DNA of 59,520 nt, from contig DATJAO010000023.1 in NCBI GenBank assembly GCA_035516175.1, forward strand, positions 1 through 59,520, given 5' to 3'. The position numbers and the translations under genes are program-made. Shown here in pieces: positions 1 through 7,762 of this stretch (the first letter of the stretch is position 1; the number at the start of each line of letters is the position of its first letter). The notes below the pieces were generated by a model. That model worked only from the letters and a program-made list of their open reading frames with translations, had not been told where the DNA came from and ran no database searches. The stretch comes from DASPSR01 sp035516175. Lineage in GTDB: Bacteria > Nitrospirota > UBA9217.

Positions 1-1
1 C

Positions 2-451
2 GGTTTCCGCAATTACCAGAAGCAGGCATTCACCGTGTCGGCCGAGGAAATGCTGGTGGACAAGGCGCACCTCCTGACCCTGGGAGCGCCCGAGATGACT
101 GTCCTCGTCGGCGGCCTGCGCGTGCTGGGCGCCAACGTGGGACAGTCGCAGCATGGCGTTTTCACGAAGCGGCCCGGGACGCTGACCAACGACTTCTTCG
201 TCAATCTGCTCGACATGGGCACGACCTGGAAGCCCACCTCCGATGCTAGGGACACGTTCGAAGGGCGCGACCGCAAGACAGGCGCGCTCAAGTGGACTGC
301 TACCCGAGTTGACCTTGTATTCGGCTCCAACTCGCAGCTGCGCGCCCTGGCCGAAGTGTATGCGCAGGACGATGCGAAGGAAAAGTTCGTGCGTGACTTC
401 GTCGCAGCCTGGAACAAGGTTATGAACCTAGATCGCTTCGACCTGATCTGA
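2..451 (+). CDS. katG: Catalase-peroxidase, C-terminal part (5' end outside window)
   Basis: The open frame runs in from the left edge (frame starts at base 2) and ends at a TGA at 449-451, about 149 residues. It matches the C-terminal end of the non-catalytic second domain of KatG: VLVGGLRVLGAN, the GVFTKRPGTLTNDFFVNLLDM block and the FGSNSQLRALAEVYA / FVRDFVAAWNKVMNLDRFDL tail. KatG removes H2O2 by catalase and peroxidase activity in the cytoplasm. The haem-binding N-terminal domain is not in the window, so activity cannot be judged. It is followed on the same strand by sodC and a bacterioferritin gene, which suggests an oxidative stress group. The family identification is secure. Confidence 0.95.
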   Translation, partial: GFRNYQKQAFTVSAEEMLVDKAHLLTLGAPEMTVLVGGLRVLGANVGQSQHGVFTKRPGTLTNDFFVNLLDMGTTWKPTSDARDTFEGRDRKTGALKWTATRVDLVFGSNSQLRALAEVYAQDDAKEKFVRDFVAAWNKVMNLDRFDLI

Positions 452-542
452 TCTTGGCATAAAGGTCTGCACGGGCTTCTAACTGGGAGAAAAACAGTAA
501 GCTAAGGCATGAACCTTACTATTCTAATGAGGAGGGACACAA

Positions 543-1070
543 ATGAAGCTATCACGTATCGCTGTAGTTGTTGTCGTGGGTCTTCTGGCGGCGTTTCCGG
601 TGTTCGCCGCCGACGCGGTGGTAACGATGAATCTGGTCAACGAACAGGGTGTCGGAAAGAGCATTGGCACTATCACTATCTCTGAGGGTCCGACGGGCCT
701 GGTGTTCACCCCGAAGCTCACCAATCTGACGCCCGGGCTCCATGGGTTCCATGTTCACCAGAACCCTGACTGTGCGGCAGGCATGAAGGACGGCAAGCAG
801 GTTCCCGGTCTCGCCGCAGGCGGACACTATGATCCAGCCTCAACAGGCAAACATGAGGGCCCTGAGGGCAAGGGTCATCTAGGCGACCTGCCTGCACTCA
901 CAGTCGGGGCTGATGGAACAGCCTCAACTGCCGTTACTGCTCCGCGTCTCAAGATGTCCGACGTGATGGGCCGCTCGCTCATAATCCATGCCGGCGGTGA
1001 CAACTATTCCGATCAGCCTGCGCCTTTGGGCGGCGGCGGAGCCAGGGTAGCTTGTGGTGTTGTTAAGTAA
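543..1070 (+). CDS. sodC: Cu/Zn superoxide dismutase, exported
   Basis: 175 residues with a signal peptide (hydrophobic residues 7-22, AXA-type end FAADA), so the enzyme acts in the periplasm and dismutes superoxide to O2 and H2O2. All metal ligands are visible: Cu by H70, H72, H95 and H149 (GFHVHQNPDC; HAGGDNYSD), Zn by H95, H104, H112 and D115, and the structural disulfide C77-C171 (ARVACG). Length is normal for a bacterial SodC. The start is supported by GAGGAGGG about 6 bases upstream. It sits between the katG end and the bacterioferritin gene on the same strand. A periplasmic SOD fits an anaerobe that meets oxygen from outside. Confidence 0.96.
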   Translation: MKLSRIAVVVVVGLLAAFPVFAADAVVTMNLVNEQGVGKSIGTITISEGPTGLVFTPKLTNLTPGLHGFHVHQNPDCAAGMKDGKQVPGLAAGGHYDPASTGKHEGPEGKGHLGDLPALTVGADGTASTAVTAPRLKMSDVMGRSLIIHAGGDNYSDQPAPLGGGGARVACGVVK

Positions 1071-1102
1071 GCGAGAATAGATTACCAATCTGGAGGAAAC
1101 GC

Positions 1103-1528
1103 ATGGTACAGAAGGCAAGTCCGAAACCGATGGAAATGATGAATCAGGCAATAGCCGGATAGCTCCAGGCCATAGTCCAATACATGTGGCACCATATCAT
1201 GGTGAAAGGCCTGAACTCCTCATCACTCATGGATGTGTTCGAGGAGATATCTGTGGAGGAAATGAAGCACGCAGAGAAGATCGCCGAACGGCTCTTCTAC
1301 TTTGATGTGGCTCCGATAACAAAGCCGAATCCCATAGCTGTCGGCGGTTCGACTGAGCAGATGCTCAAGGCCGATGTGATGGCTGAGGAGGAGGCGATCA
1401 CTCTGTATAAGGATATTATCAGACAAGCTGCTTCGGAGGGCGATTATACCACCGAGAGCCTTTTCAAGGAGATCCTTGCCGATGAAGAGCGGCACCATGA
1501 TACATTCACGACATTGCTAGGTCAGTAG
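1103..1528 (+). pseudogene. Bacterioferritin-like protein interrupted by an in-frame TAG
   Basis: The frame opens at ATG 1103 behind TGGAGGAAACGC, a good ribosome site, but codon 20 (1160-1162) is TAG. Reading through gives a 141-residue four-helix ferritin: MNQAIAG-stop-LQAIVQYMWHHIM, then EEMKHAEKIAERL, MAEEEAITLYKDI and DEERHHDTF. These supply the ferroxidase ligands E and H of ExxH, the third-helix E, and the E/H of the last helix; the Met of EEMKHA matches the haem-ligand Met of bacterioferritin. The stop falls exactly where the family has the first ferroxidase glutamate (usual x-E-L), one base from GAG. Either this is a fresh nonsense mutation or sequencing error, or a shortened protein starts at ATG 1184 without helix A's start. 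Pyrrolysine is unlikely at a Glu ligand. Confidence 0.85.
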
Positions 1529-2000
1529 GCCTTGTAAGGATAGACACTAGGATGATTCAAGGGATCGGAGAAATCCGGCCCTTTTTTCTCTGCGAGAAAA
1601 ACCCCGCTCAGCTCAAACGCGCTCTACGCCCCAGGAGCACAGCGCAGAGCGCACCATTTCGTCTAAGGTGGCTCGGCTCCGTCACCACGGCTTCTCCACT
1701 TCGCGTTGCTCGCTCAAGTGCATATTACGACCGGAATTTTTTACCTTTGTCACAACATTGGCAGTGCAGAGTAGAAGGTGAAGACTATAAAAATGGCAGT
1801 AAATATAGTTGCTGTACTATGATGACCAGATTAGTCCAACGGAGTCTTATTTCATCCAGTAATTTGACGGTAACTATTTGGGGTATGTTGTAATATCACA
1901 AAAAATAACTGTGGAATATCGCGCGGTTGGATAAACTATTAAATTCCCACTGCCACCAGCCAACCTATTGATTTTGTAGGGAAAGTAATGTAACTATTCC
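1529..2000. other. Intergenic stretch without a recognisable gene
   Basis: About 470 bases after the bacterioferritin gene. An open frame at 1552-1893 (+) exists but has low-complexity composition, no family resemblance and no ribosome site, so I do not call it. No RNA gene or clear terminator was seen. Confidence 0.6.
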
Positions 2001-2060
2001 CTTAAGATTGCCATTTCGGCAATCTTATGTCTCCACTTCAACTGTATTCAACTTGTTCAG
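2001..2060. mobile_element. Relic of an IS21-like insertion sequence end
   Basis: Bases 2013-2036 carry TTTCGGCAATCTTATGTCTC and a following CAC, nearly identical to three copies at 9210-9328. Such short repeats of the TTTCGGCAAT-TTATG-CTCCA type occur in tandem inside the ends of many IS21 elements (IstA binding sites). It lies exactly where homology of the neighbouring chromate transporter gene stops, so it probably marks the insertion point. No transposase is left. The family assignment is from memory of IS21 ends, so it is moderate. Confidence 0.5.
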
Positions 2061-2063
2061 AGT

Positions 2064-2275
2064 GTAGCCTATGAATAAGCCGGTATTGACGATGGGGCGC
2101 CGGGCGTCAACTGGCCCATGACAACGCTCTCGGCGAACTCTTCATGCGTGAGCCACTTTTTCTTCGTCACGAGTTCCCGTTCGAAAAAGGCAAGCATGGA
2201 ATAGACTCCACCGAAGGCAAAGGCGCCGATTTTCAAAAAAACCAGGAAGATGTTCTTCACGGGAATAATTGCCAT
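2064..2275 (-). pseudogene. Chromate transporter (ChrA), N-terminal fragment
   Basis: Starts at ATG 2275 behind GGGGAGGTCGTGT. The first about 55 residues match the ChrA N-terminus: VKNIFLVFLKIGAFAFGG, FERELVTKKKWLTHEEFAE and GQLTPG. At the PGP(I/V) motif the frame slips: the open frame continues as APSSIPAYS-stop, while another frame reads PIVNTGLFIGY, the expected continuation. Homology then ends at about 2064 next to an IS21-like repeat. The gene has thus lost about 85 percent of its length and is not functional. Confidence 0.85.
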
Positions 2276-2466
2276 ACACGACCTCCCCGATGACAGTGTG
2301 CAATAGAAAACCGCCCATGGGACTGATCGGGCGGAGTATGACATTTTTCGTTGAAAAAAACAATGTTATTGCAGTTGCGTTGCAGCCAAAATAACGAAAA
2401 AAATCCAAAAAAGATGAGTATGCGCCGTTTCTTTTACACTCTTGGCGGAGGACCCGTCTGCAAGAT

Positions 2467-3648
2467 TTAAAAGGCGGGAGTTGGCAGTTTGCCCCAGCCA
2501 GTCTCTTGTGAGAGGTCTTTCATCTGGACGAGTTTTACATCGTGTATATCAACGTCTGCCATAAACAATGGCGTCCTCCTCGTGTTTATGGAGAAGAAAT
2601 CGTAAGGGCTGCTAATCGTCGAGTCAGATACGCTGAGGAAAATAAGTCTCCTTACCATAATGTTATTCTGCATATCCAACGTCCCCGCCGCATGTTCATG
2701 AAAATGACCAGACTCTCCCGCCAAATGACTGAAAGGATGGAATATCCAGTGCATAAATCTCATTATGGTAAAGTGCCGTCTTGTATAGAGCCTCCACTCG
2801 GTTCCCGTATCTGCAATTAAGCCCTGCATGATATAATCAGTGGGAATGAAATAGACCAGATATTTATCGCCAGGTTTGAGCTTGGCCCTTATCTCGTCGA
2901 TCGAAAGGATGTCATTCATCCTGTGTTCCATTCTTTGCTCGTCCTCCGGCGTGATTGATATCGAAGTTATGTCCCCGTTTGTCCAAAGGGGGAGGTGCTT
3001 TATCGTGTAATCTCTCAGAAAGAAAACGCCTCCCATTGTGAACGCACAGATTAAGACAAAGAGACCCAACTTCCCTACAACGGATGAAGGTGAGAGTTTT
3101 TTCTCTAATTTCCCTGGCAGGAACATTCCGGTCTTTTCGATATATGACCTGTATGTCTCGGGGTGGCTCTTGAGCATTCTCCTTTCTTCGTCTTTTGATA
3201 GCAGATAATATAACGCTATCATCACAAGCCAAAGAACAACGGTAAATATCCTCGGCCATAGAATGGAAAGACCCAGGCCTGCGCAGCCAAGCGCCACGTA
3301 CTGAGGATGCCTTATAAACGAGTAGAGGCCTCCTAATACCGCACCCTTTTTAAGAAACTTGCTTGCATATACCTGGAAAGCGCAGACCAGGAAAACCGCT
3401 ATGCCCGTAATAAACAGGATTGATCCCATTATGCGGATGAACTTCAAAAAGCCATCCGGTGGGACCACCATGTGCGGTAGAAAAAAGGCAACGAGCCACC
3501 GTGTGGCGGCGTGTTTTGACAGTTGAAACAGAAAGGGGGTGAAAACGGAATAGAAGAGTCCGGCAAAAGGACTTATCATTATCAAAATCTCGAAACCAAT
3601 TATGAAATAAAGCACAATTGCGCTGCCCAAGATTGTCTTCCTATTCAT
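2467..3648 (-). CDS. Membrane protein with isoprenylcysteine-methyltransferase-like domain
   Basis: 393 residues. Residues about 8-165 form four to five membrane helices with the motif YSFIRHPQYVALG and a following KDEERRML-HPETYRSY segment, the signature of the ICMT/PEMT-like phospholipid or isoprenylcysteine methyltransferase fold. A further helix lies near 190-210. The C-terminal 180 residues look extracytoplasmic, are histidine-rich (HPFSHLAGESGHFHEH) and match no family I recognise. The start has AGGAG about 9 bases upstream. The gene lies downstream of a deleted efflux operon on the same strand. The substrate cannot be told; the fusion to a large C-terminal domain is unusual for the family. 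Confidence 0.7.
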   Translation of the reverse strand: MNRKTILGSAIVLYFIIGFEILIMISPFAGLFYSVFTPFLFQLSKHAATRWLVAFFLPHMVVPPDGFLKFIRIMGSILFITGIAVFLVCAFQVYASKFLKKGAVLGGLYSFIRHPQYVALGCAGLGLSILWPRIFTVVLWLVMIALYYLLSKDEERRMLKSHPETYRSYIEKTGMFLPGKLEKKLSPSSVVGKLGLFVLICAFTMGGVFFLRDYTIKHLPLWTNGDITSISITPEDEQRMEHRMNDILSIDEIRAKLKPGDKYLVYFIPTDYIMQGLIADTGTEWRLYTRRHFTIMRFMHWIFHPFSHLAGESGHFHEHAAGTLDMQNNIMVRRLIFLSVSDSTISSPYDFFSINTRRTPLFMADVDIHDVKLVQMKDLSQETGWGKLPTPAF

Positions 3649-3731
3649 ATAAAAAAATCTCCTTTCTATTCAGTCTTTGATATGTTACTGTTAACGTTAA
3701 CTCTTTTCTTCTTGAAGAATTCCGTGCCCGA

Positions 3732-3815
3732 TCACTCATCCCGATTCCTGATAAGCCTGCCGTCTTTCAGATGGTAAACATGGTCAAAGCCCTTGATCAT
3801 CCGAATATGGGTCAC
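3732..3815 (-). pseudogene. ABC transporter ATPase, C-terminal remnant
   Basis: On the minus strand the frame ending at the TGA at 3732-3734 reads VTHIRMIKGFDHVYHLKDGR and then LIRNRDE. This is the very end of a MacB/LolD-type ATP-binding protein, where the H-loop is followed by a D-V-HLKDGRI pattern. Everything upstream (Walker A, signature motif) is missing. The fragment is joined to the start of a different exported protein (3812-3931), so a deletion has fused two genes of one efflux operon. Confidence 0.55.
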
Positions 3816-3931
3816 CGCTGATTGAGAATCGTCTGCACACCAGTATCGGCGCTCATGACCGGACATGCTAATAGGCTAAGCCACAGCAAAATTGCGACAG
3901 AAAACCGTTGAGGATGCCTCCCTGTGAGCAT
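3812..3931 (-). pseudogene. Exported protein, N-terminal remnant (signal peptide only)
   Basis: A 39-residue frame starts at ATG 3931 behind GGAG and encodes a clear signal peptide (FSVAILLWLSLLACPVMSA) followed by only 13 more residues before a stop. It directly follows the Spy-like gene of the sigma factor operon. I infer it was the first gene of an efflux system (outer membrane or periplasmic partner), cut by the deletion that left the ABC remnant next to it. Confidence 0.5.
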
Positions 3932-3975
3932 CGTTTTCTCCACTGATTGCAACGAAGTCTCGGATTTCAGCAATT

Positions 3976-4452
3976 TTATTTGGGCACGCATCCTGTTGCT
4001 CTCTCCTCTACCATGGCCCTCTCTATCAGATCAAGGAACTTCTGCTGCTGGTCCTTGTCGAGCGAAACTTTGATCTCGAGCACATGGCCGGCGATCTTCC
4101 TCTGCATATCTTCCTGTAAATTGCTTATTTCCTTGATTGTGGCACCTATAACTTTTCTATCGGGTTTTTCAAAACGCATAAGCGCTACCAGCTCTTTTCT
4201 TTTTGCATCAATTTCCTGCCTGCGCCTGTCAATCTCTGTGTGAAAGGAAATGGCTTTGCTTTTCATTGCAGCTAGTTGTTCCGGCTTCAAGGATAGTTCT
4301 TCAAACAGAAAATGGTTCTTCTCCATCACTTTGCCGTAAGGCGATACCCAGAGTCGGGATTGCCGATAATAATGATATCCGGCAGTTGCCACAACCGTCA
4401 GGTTCAGGATCAGGGAAGCAACCAGGGCGAATTTGAAAAGGCTATTTTTCAT
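3976..4452 (-). CDS. Periplasmic heavy-metal resistance / Spy-like protein
   Basis: 158 residues: an N-terminal membrane anchor or signal (about 7-28), then a helical, charged domain with LSLKPEQLAAMKS, a long EIDRRRQEIDAKRKELVAL helix and a second LSLDKDQQQKFLDLIE segment. This is the Spy/CpxP/CnrX-like 'heavy-metal resistance' fold, a periplasmic chaperone or metal sensor. Its start overlaps the end of the anti-sigma gene by 11 bases, so the two are translationally coupled. With the ECF sigma factor upstream it resembles the CnrYXH-type arrangement, where a periplasmic sensor controls the anti-sigma factor. The role as sensor is an inference. Confidence 0.75.
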   Translation of the reverse strand: MKNSLFKFALVASLILNLTVVATAGYHYYRQSRLWVSPYGKVMEKNHFLFEELSLKPEQLAAMKSKAISFHTEIDRRRQEIDAKRKELVALMRFEKPDRKVIGATIKEISNLQEDMQRKIAGHVLEIKVSLDKDQQQKFLDLIERAMVEERATGCVPK

Positions 4453-4894
4453 TTCTCACCTCCGTCATGGCAAGATACGCTTTGCCAAGGGAGCCGGGGG
4501 GAGTTGCATCGAACATGTCGAGAGAAAGTGATAATGCTATGTTCGTTGATTTCACCGCCAGAGAGCTTTTCGTAATGACCTTTCCTGCTAGAATACCCAC
4601 GGTGATGACAATGAGCAAGATAGCTGCCTCCGCAAATCTGATGGATCGCGGCACGACCCAGGGTATTTTCTCTTTCCTCAATGCAGCTGTCCGCGCCATA
4701 ACCCGCGCGGCGAATCCATAGGAAGCTTGATGACGCTCCACGTTCGCAAATGCGGTCCGCAGCGACCGCATCTCCGCTAGCGCAGCACCGCATTGACTAC
4801 AGCCTGGTAAATGGGCTTCGAAAGCAGTCTTATCGGCGCGCTGGAGTTCATCATCAATGTATGCTGAGATAAGTAAGTATTGTGGACAGCTCAT
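4442..4894 (-). CDS. Anti-sigma factor with zinc finger (zf-HC2)
   Basis: 150 residues. The N-terminal cytoplasmic domain has the ZAS motif H28-x3-C32-x2-C35 (HLPGCSQC) that binds zinc and holds the sigma factor. One membrane helix follows at about 84-104 (FAEAAILLIVITVGILAG) and then a short periplasmic tail. It lies 15 bases after the ECF sigma gene and overlaps the Spy-like gene. The obvious role is to sequester that sigma factor at the membrane until a periplasmic signal releases it. Confidence 0.9.
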   Translation of the reverse strand: MSCPQYLLISAYIDDELQRADKTAFEAHLPGCSQCGAALAEMRSLRTAFANVERHQASYGFAARVMARTAALRKEKIPWVVPRSIRFAEAAILLIVITVGILAGKVITKSSLAVKSTNIALSLSLDMFDATPPGSLGKAYLAMTEVRNEK

Positions 4895-4909
4895 CGTATC
4901 TCCTATTTT

Positions 4910-5506
4910 TTAAACGGACGTATCCGAATTTTGTTCCCTGAATTTTTGCATAAATCTTTGCAGCTCTTCACGCGCTCGCGCTATGCGGGATTTGACGGTT
5001 CCCATTGATATGTCAAGCGTTTCGGCGATCTCTTCATAGGACAGTTCCTCAATCTCCTTAAGAACAATGATTGCCCGCAGTTTAGGTGATAGCTTTCCAA
5101 GGCCCTCCTGCAACGCTCTGTCTATCTGCTTTGACTGGTAGAGTTTCTCGGGAGAGGGAACGTCAGAGGCGCGATCGTGAATGAGCGTCTCCCCTTCTTC
5201 AAAGTGTCCAAAAAGGGATTCAAAAACGGGTTTTCTCCGGTAATCTATACAGGTATTGGTTGCAATGCGGTAGAGCCATGTATAAAGCGATGCATCGGGT
5301 TGAAACTTGTGAAGTGCTTGGTATGCTTTAAGGAAAACGTCCTGCGCGGCATCCTCAGCATCGGCGGCGTTGCCGAGCATATGCCTGCAGAGGCTGTACA
5401 TCTTGTCCTGGTATTTGAGGACGATCTCCTCAAAGGCGGACGTGTCACCCTTTTTGAATCTTTTTATGAGATTAATGTCCTCAGACCTTTGCACAGACAA
5501 TATCAT
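4910..5506 (-). CDS. ECF-type RNA polymerase sigma factor (RpoE-like)
   Basis: 198 residues with region 2 (FEEIVLKYQDKMYSLCRHML, DAEDAAQDVFLKAYQALHKF, YTWLYRIATNTCIDYRR) and region 4 (LSPKLRAIIVLKEIEELSYEEIAE, then LDISMGTVKSRIARAREEL). Sigma 1.1 and region 3 are absent, as is usual for ECF factors. It is the first gene of a sigma/anti-sigma/Spy-like operon and probably controls its own operon and an envelope or metal stress regulon. The downstream efflux genes it may once have driven are deleted, so part of its regulon here is lost. Confidence 0.93.
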   Translation of the reverse strand: MILSVQRSEDINLIKRFKKGDTSAFEEIVLKYQDKMYSLCRHMLGNAADAEDAAQDVFLKAYQALHKFQPDASLYTWLYRIATNTCIDYRRKPVFESLFGHFEEGETLIHDRASDVPSPEKLYQSKQIDRALQEGLGKLSPKLRAIIVLKEIEELSYEEIAETLDISMGTVKSRIARAREELQRFMQKFREQNSDTSV

Positions 5507-5689
5507 ACAGAAGGATGGAAATTAATGGAAGGGGGCAAAATAGAAACTCCAATGCTTCAGGAAAGAGTCAACAACAGTTGCGCCTTTTAAAAATTGCGCA
5601 CTCCACCGTAGAGTGGAGCCCTGGCGTAGTGGCTACAGGGTGGGCATATCTGTTTCTGTCCCTTTCGGTTAACAGTGCCGCACTAGCCC

Positions 5690-6060
5690 AACCATATTCT
5701 ATCTCCAGGACCCCTCATCAAACCGTACGTTCGGTTTTCCCGAATACGGTTTTCCAATCATCTACTTCCATAGGTTTTCGCAGCGTTCTCCTGCCTTACC
5801 TCTGGTATAGTTTCCACCGGAGTTCCAGAATCTGCTTAAGGAGTTTATAGCATTTCTGCAATCTCCTCGATCCTTCCCTCCTTCAGAAACGTGATGAAGG
5901 TATTGCCCCTTCCCTCTCCCAAGGTTATGTTGTCCTTGGGATACAAGCGGTACTATGGGCAACTCCGACTCCCTTACCGACCCAGTGGAATTTCGGTTTT
6001 TTTGCCTTATATCCACCAGTTGCTGCTATGCAGCATCGACAAGGGTCTCCCGTGCTACCC
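5690..6060 (-). mobile_element. Group II intron relic with collapsed reverse transcriptase gene
   Basis: Read on the minus strand, 6016 to about 5770 encodes the leader found before group II intron reverse transcriptases (RNSTGSVRESELPIVPL; GRGKGQYLHH; GDCRNAINS), then in a shifted frame LRWKLYQR. Almost at once (5720-5754) comes a domain V-like hairpin, AACCGTA / TACGGTT arms around a TTCGG-GAAA-ACCGAA inner hairpin, which in an intact intron lies after the full reverse transcriptase. About 1.2 kb of RT, maturase and endonuclease coding sequence is missing. The element is dead as a retroelement. Confidence 0.7.
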
Positions 6061-6063
6061 CGT

Positions 6064-6228
6064 ATCAGGCTGTTGAAAAACTCCTAACGAAATCTGCTAT
6101 ATTACTCGTAAATCTATCTTAACGAGGAGGGACAATTGTTAGGAGAACATAGCCGAAGCGAGCCGATCTTCTGCTATATACGGATGGAAGAATTAGTTCC
6201 TGAAGATCATTTTGCTACAAGTGTGTAA
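6064..6228 (+). mobile_element. IS1182-like transposase relic
   Basis: CAGGCTGTTGAAAAACTC (6065-6082) is a common terminal inverted repeat of IS elements. After GAGGAGGGACAA, a frame from TTG 6136 to TAA 6228 reads LLGEHSRSEPIFCYI then RMEELVPEDHFATSV. The EELVPEDH block matches the N-terminus of IS1182-family transposases, after which homology is lost. Only about 30 codons are left and no second end was found. Confidence 0.6.
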
Positions 6229-6373
6229 TTACAGACAGTTAAAACTGTCAAAAAATGCTGTTGGTATCATGCATCCCTGCTATGTGAAAAAATACCACCG
6301 CCGAAGCTGAAGCAGATCGTGCAGTTCCACCATGTTTCCCTGGGAAGTGAAAAAATAAAAAAGGGCGGATAAA

Positions 6374-6415
6374 CCAGGATGGACCGATTCATGATGAGCG
6401 TCGCGTCCATCCTGG
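6374..6415 (-). terminator. Hairpin downstream of norB, probable terminator
   Basis: Perfect 11-bp inverted repeat CCAGGATGGAC / GTCCATCCTGG with a 20-base loop, 17 bases after the norB stop codon. On the minus strand it is followed by TTTATCCGCCC and a T-rich run (TTTTTTATTTTTT). A transcript end for norCB is the simplest reading. Confidence 0.6.
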
Positions 6416-6431
6416 CATTCCACCGAACAAC

Positions 6432-7751
6432 TTAAGCTTTCATCGTCGCCAGTTTGAAAAAATCAATGAGAAATAGCACGACGCCTACGGCAAATCCCCA
6501 TGCCGAAACCCAGAACACGGCATACCACAGCTTCATGTATACCTGCGTCGTGAGGTAATCCATACCCAGCACTCTCTGGAAGTAAACCTGCACGATACCC
6601 GCAACAGCAAGAGACAAGGCTATGAGACCCATGAAGGAGCACATGAACCAAAAGGCCTTGATGCCTAGTGACTGTTTGAAATTCGGCAAGCCTCTCAACT
6701 GAGGCATGGCGAAATAGAACATCGTGAGGTTCAACATGGCGTATGCACCGAAGAACGCGAAATGACCGTGCGATGCGGTTACCTGCGTGCCGTGGGTCCA
6801 CTGGTTAATCTGCGGCAACGTATGGGCAAAACCCCACACCCCTGCCCCGAAAAAGTGCATTACCGCGCAACCGACGGCCCAATAGAGAGCTACCCTGTTA
6901 GGAATCTCTGTCTTCCGTTCCCGCACCACACGAAGGGTGTCGACCACCATGAAGAGGATTGGGAGCGGTTCAAGGGCGCTAAATATGCCGCCCCACCAGA
7001 GCCAGTAGTTCGGCGTTCCAATCCAGTAGTAATGATGACCCGTACCCACGATGCCGGTGAACAACACAAGGCCGACTTCGACGTAGAGCCATTTTTCTAC
7101 GAGCTGCCGATCGACGCCCGTGAGCTTCATGAGCATGAAGGCCATGATGGCACCGGTCACGAGCTCCCAGGCTCCTTCCACCCACAGATGGATCACCCAC
7201 CACCACCAGAAGTACTGGTTCGCAAGATTCTTCATAAAGAACACGCCGAAAAGAAACATCCCCGCAAGCATGACCAGTCCACCCAAAAGCACTCCCTGGA
7301 TCACGGTCCATTTCTTGGTCTTCAACATGGTCATGAAAATGTTATAGAGGAAGATCAGCGCCACGATGACAATGCCGAACTTCAACACCGTGGGTTGCTC
7401 CAGAAACGGCATGCCCCATGTCCAACCGAGTAAATAACCCACGATCGCCGCGACGCCGATGAGCGCGAACAGCGCAAGCTGGAAAACCGCGAGTTTTGCG
7501 CTGTGGATCTCGGTTTGCGCCTCTTCTGGAACGATGTAGTAAGTACCGCCCATAAAACCGAAAAGAAGCCATACCACGAGCAGGTTGATATGGATTGCTC
7601 GCGTGGTGTTAAATGGTAGGATGTTGATGAGCGGGTCAACATCCCACACATACTTAGCACCTAGGATTAGACCGAAAATGATCTGGAGCCCGAACAGGAC
7701 CGCCGCAATCAAAAAATAATATAGAGCAATCTTCTGCGATTCGTATTTCAT
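6432..7751 (-). CDS. norB: Nitric oxide reductase, catalytic subunit NorB
   Basis: 439 residues, twelve membrane helices, haem-copper oxidase superfamily. It reduces 2 NO to N2O at a haem b3/FeB centre. Visible ligands: H54 and H330 for haem b, H328 for haem b3, and H188, H239 and H240 for FeB. The two glutamates typical of cNOR are present: E192 (HLWVEGAWE, the FeB ligand) and E261 (SALEPLP). The quinol-NOR N-terminal extension is absent and a NorC gene lies 11 bases upstream, so this is the cytochrome c-dependent type. Start at ATG 7751, behind GGAGGG. No norD/norQ accessory genes are next to it. In this organism the likely role is NO detoxification or denitrification. Confidence 0.96.
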   Translation of the reverse strand: MKYESQKIALYYFLIAAVLFGLQIIFGLILGAKYVWDVDPLINILPFNTTRAIHINLLVVWLLFGFMGGTYYIVPEEAQTEIHSAKLAVFQLALFALIGVAAIVGYLLGWTWGMPFLEQPTVLKFGIVIVALIFLYNIFMTMLKTKKWTVIQGVLLGGLVMLAGMFLFGVFFMKNLANQYFWWWWVIHLWVEGAWELVTGAIMAFMLMKLTGVDRQLVEKWLYVEVGLVLFTGIVGTGHHYYWIGTPNYWLWWGGIFSALEPLPILFMVVDTLRVVRERKTEIPNRVALYWAVGCAVMHFFGAGVWGFAHTLPQINQWTHGTQVTASHGHFAFFGAYAMLNLTMFYFAMPQLRGLPNFKQSLGIKAFWFMCSFMGLIALSLAVAGIVQVYFQRVLGMDYLTTQVYMKLWYAVFWVSAWGFAVGVVLFLIDFFKLATMKA

Positions 7752-7762
7752 TTCATCCCTCC

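Noticed and set aside
1160..1162. TAG as pyrrolysine or programmed read-through
   Set aside because: The position needs Glu as a metal ligand, no Pyl genes are seen, and one substitution explains it.
1552..1893. 113-codon open frame on the plus strand
   Set aside because: No ribosome site, no family, mixed composition; probably chance.
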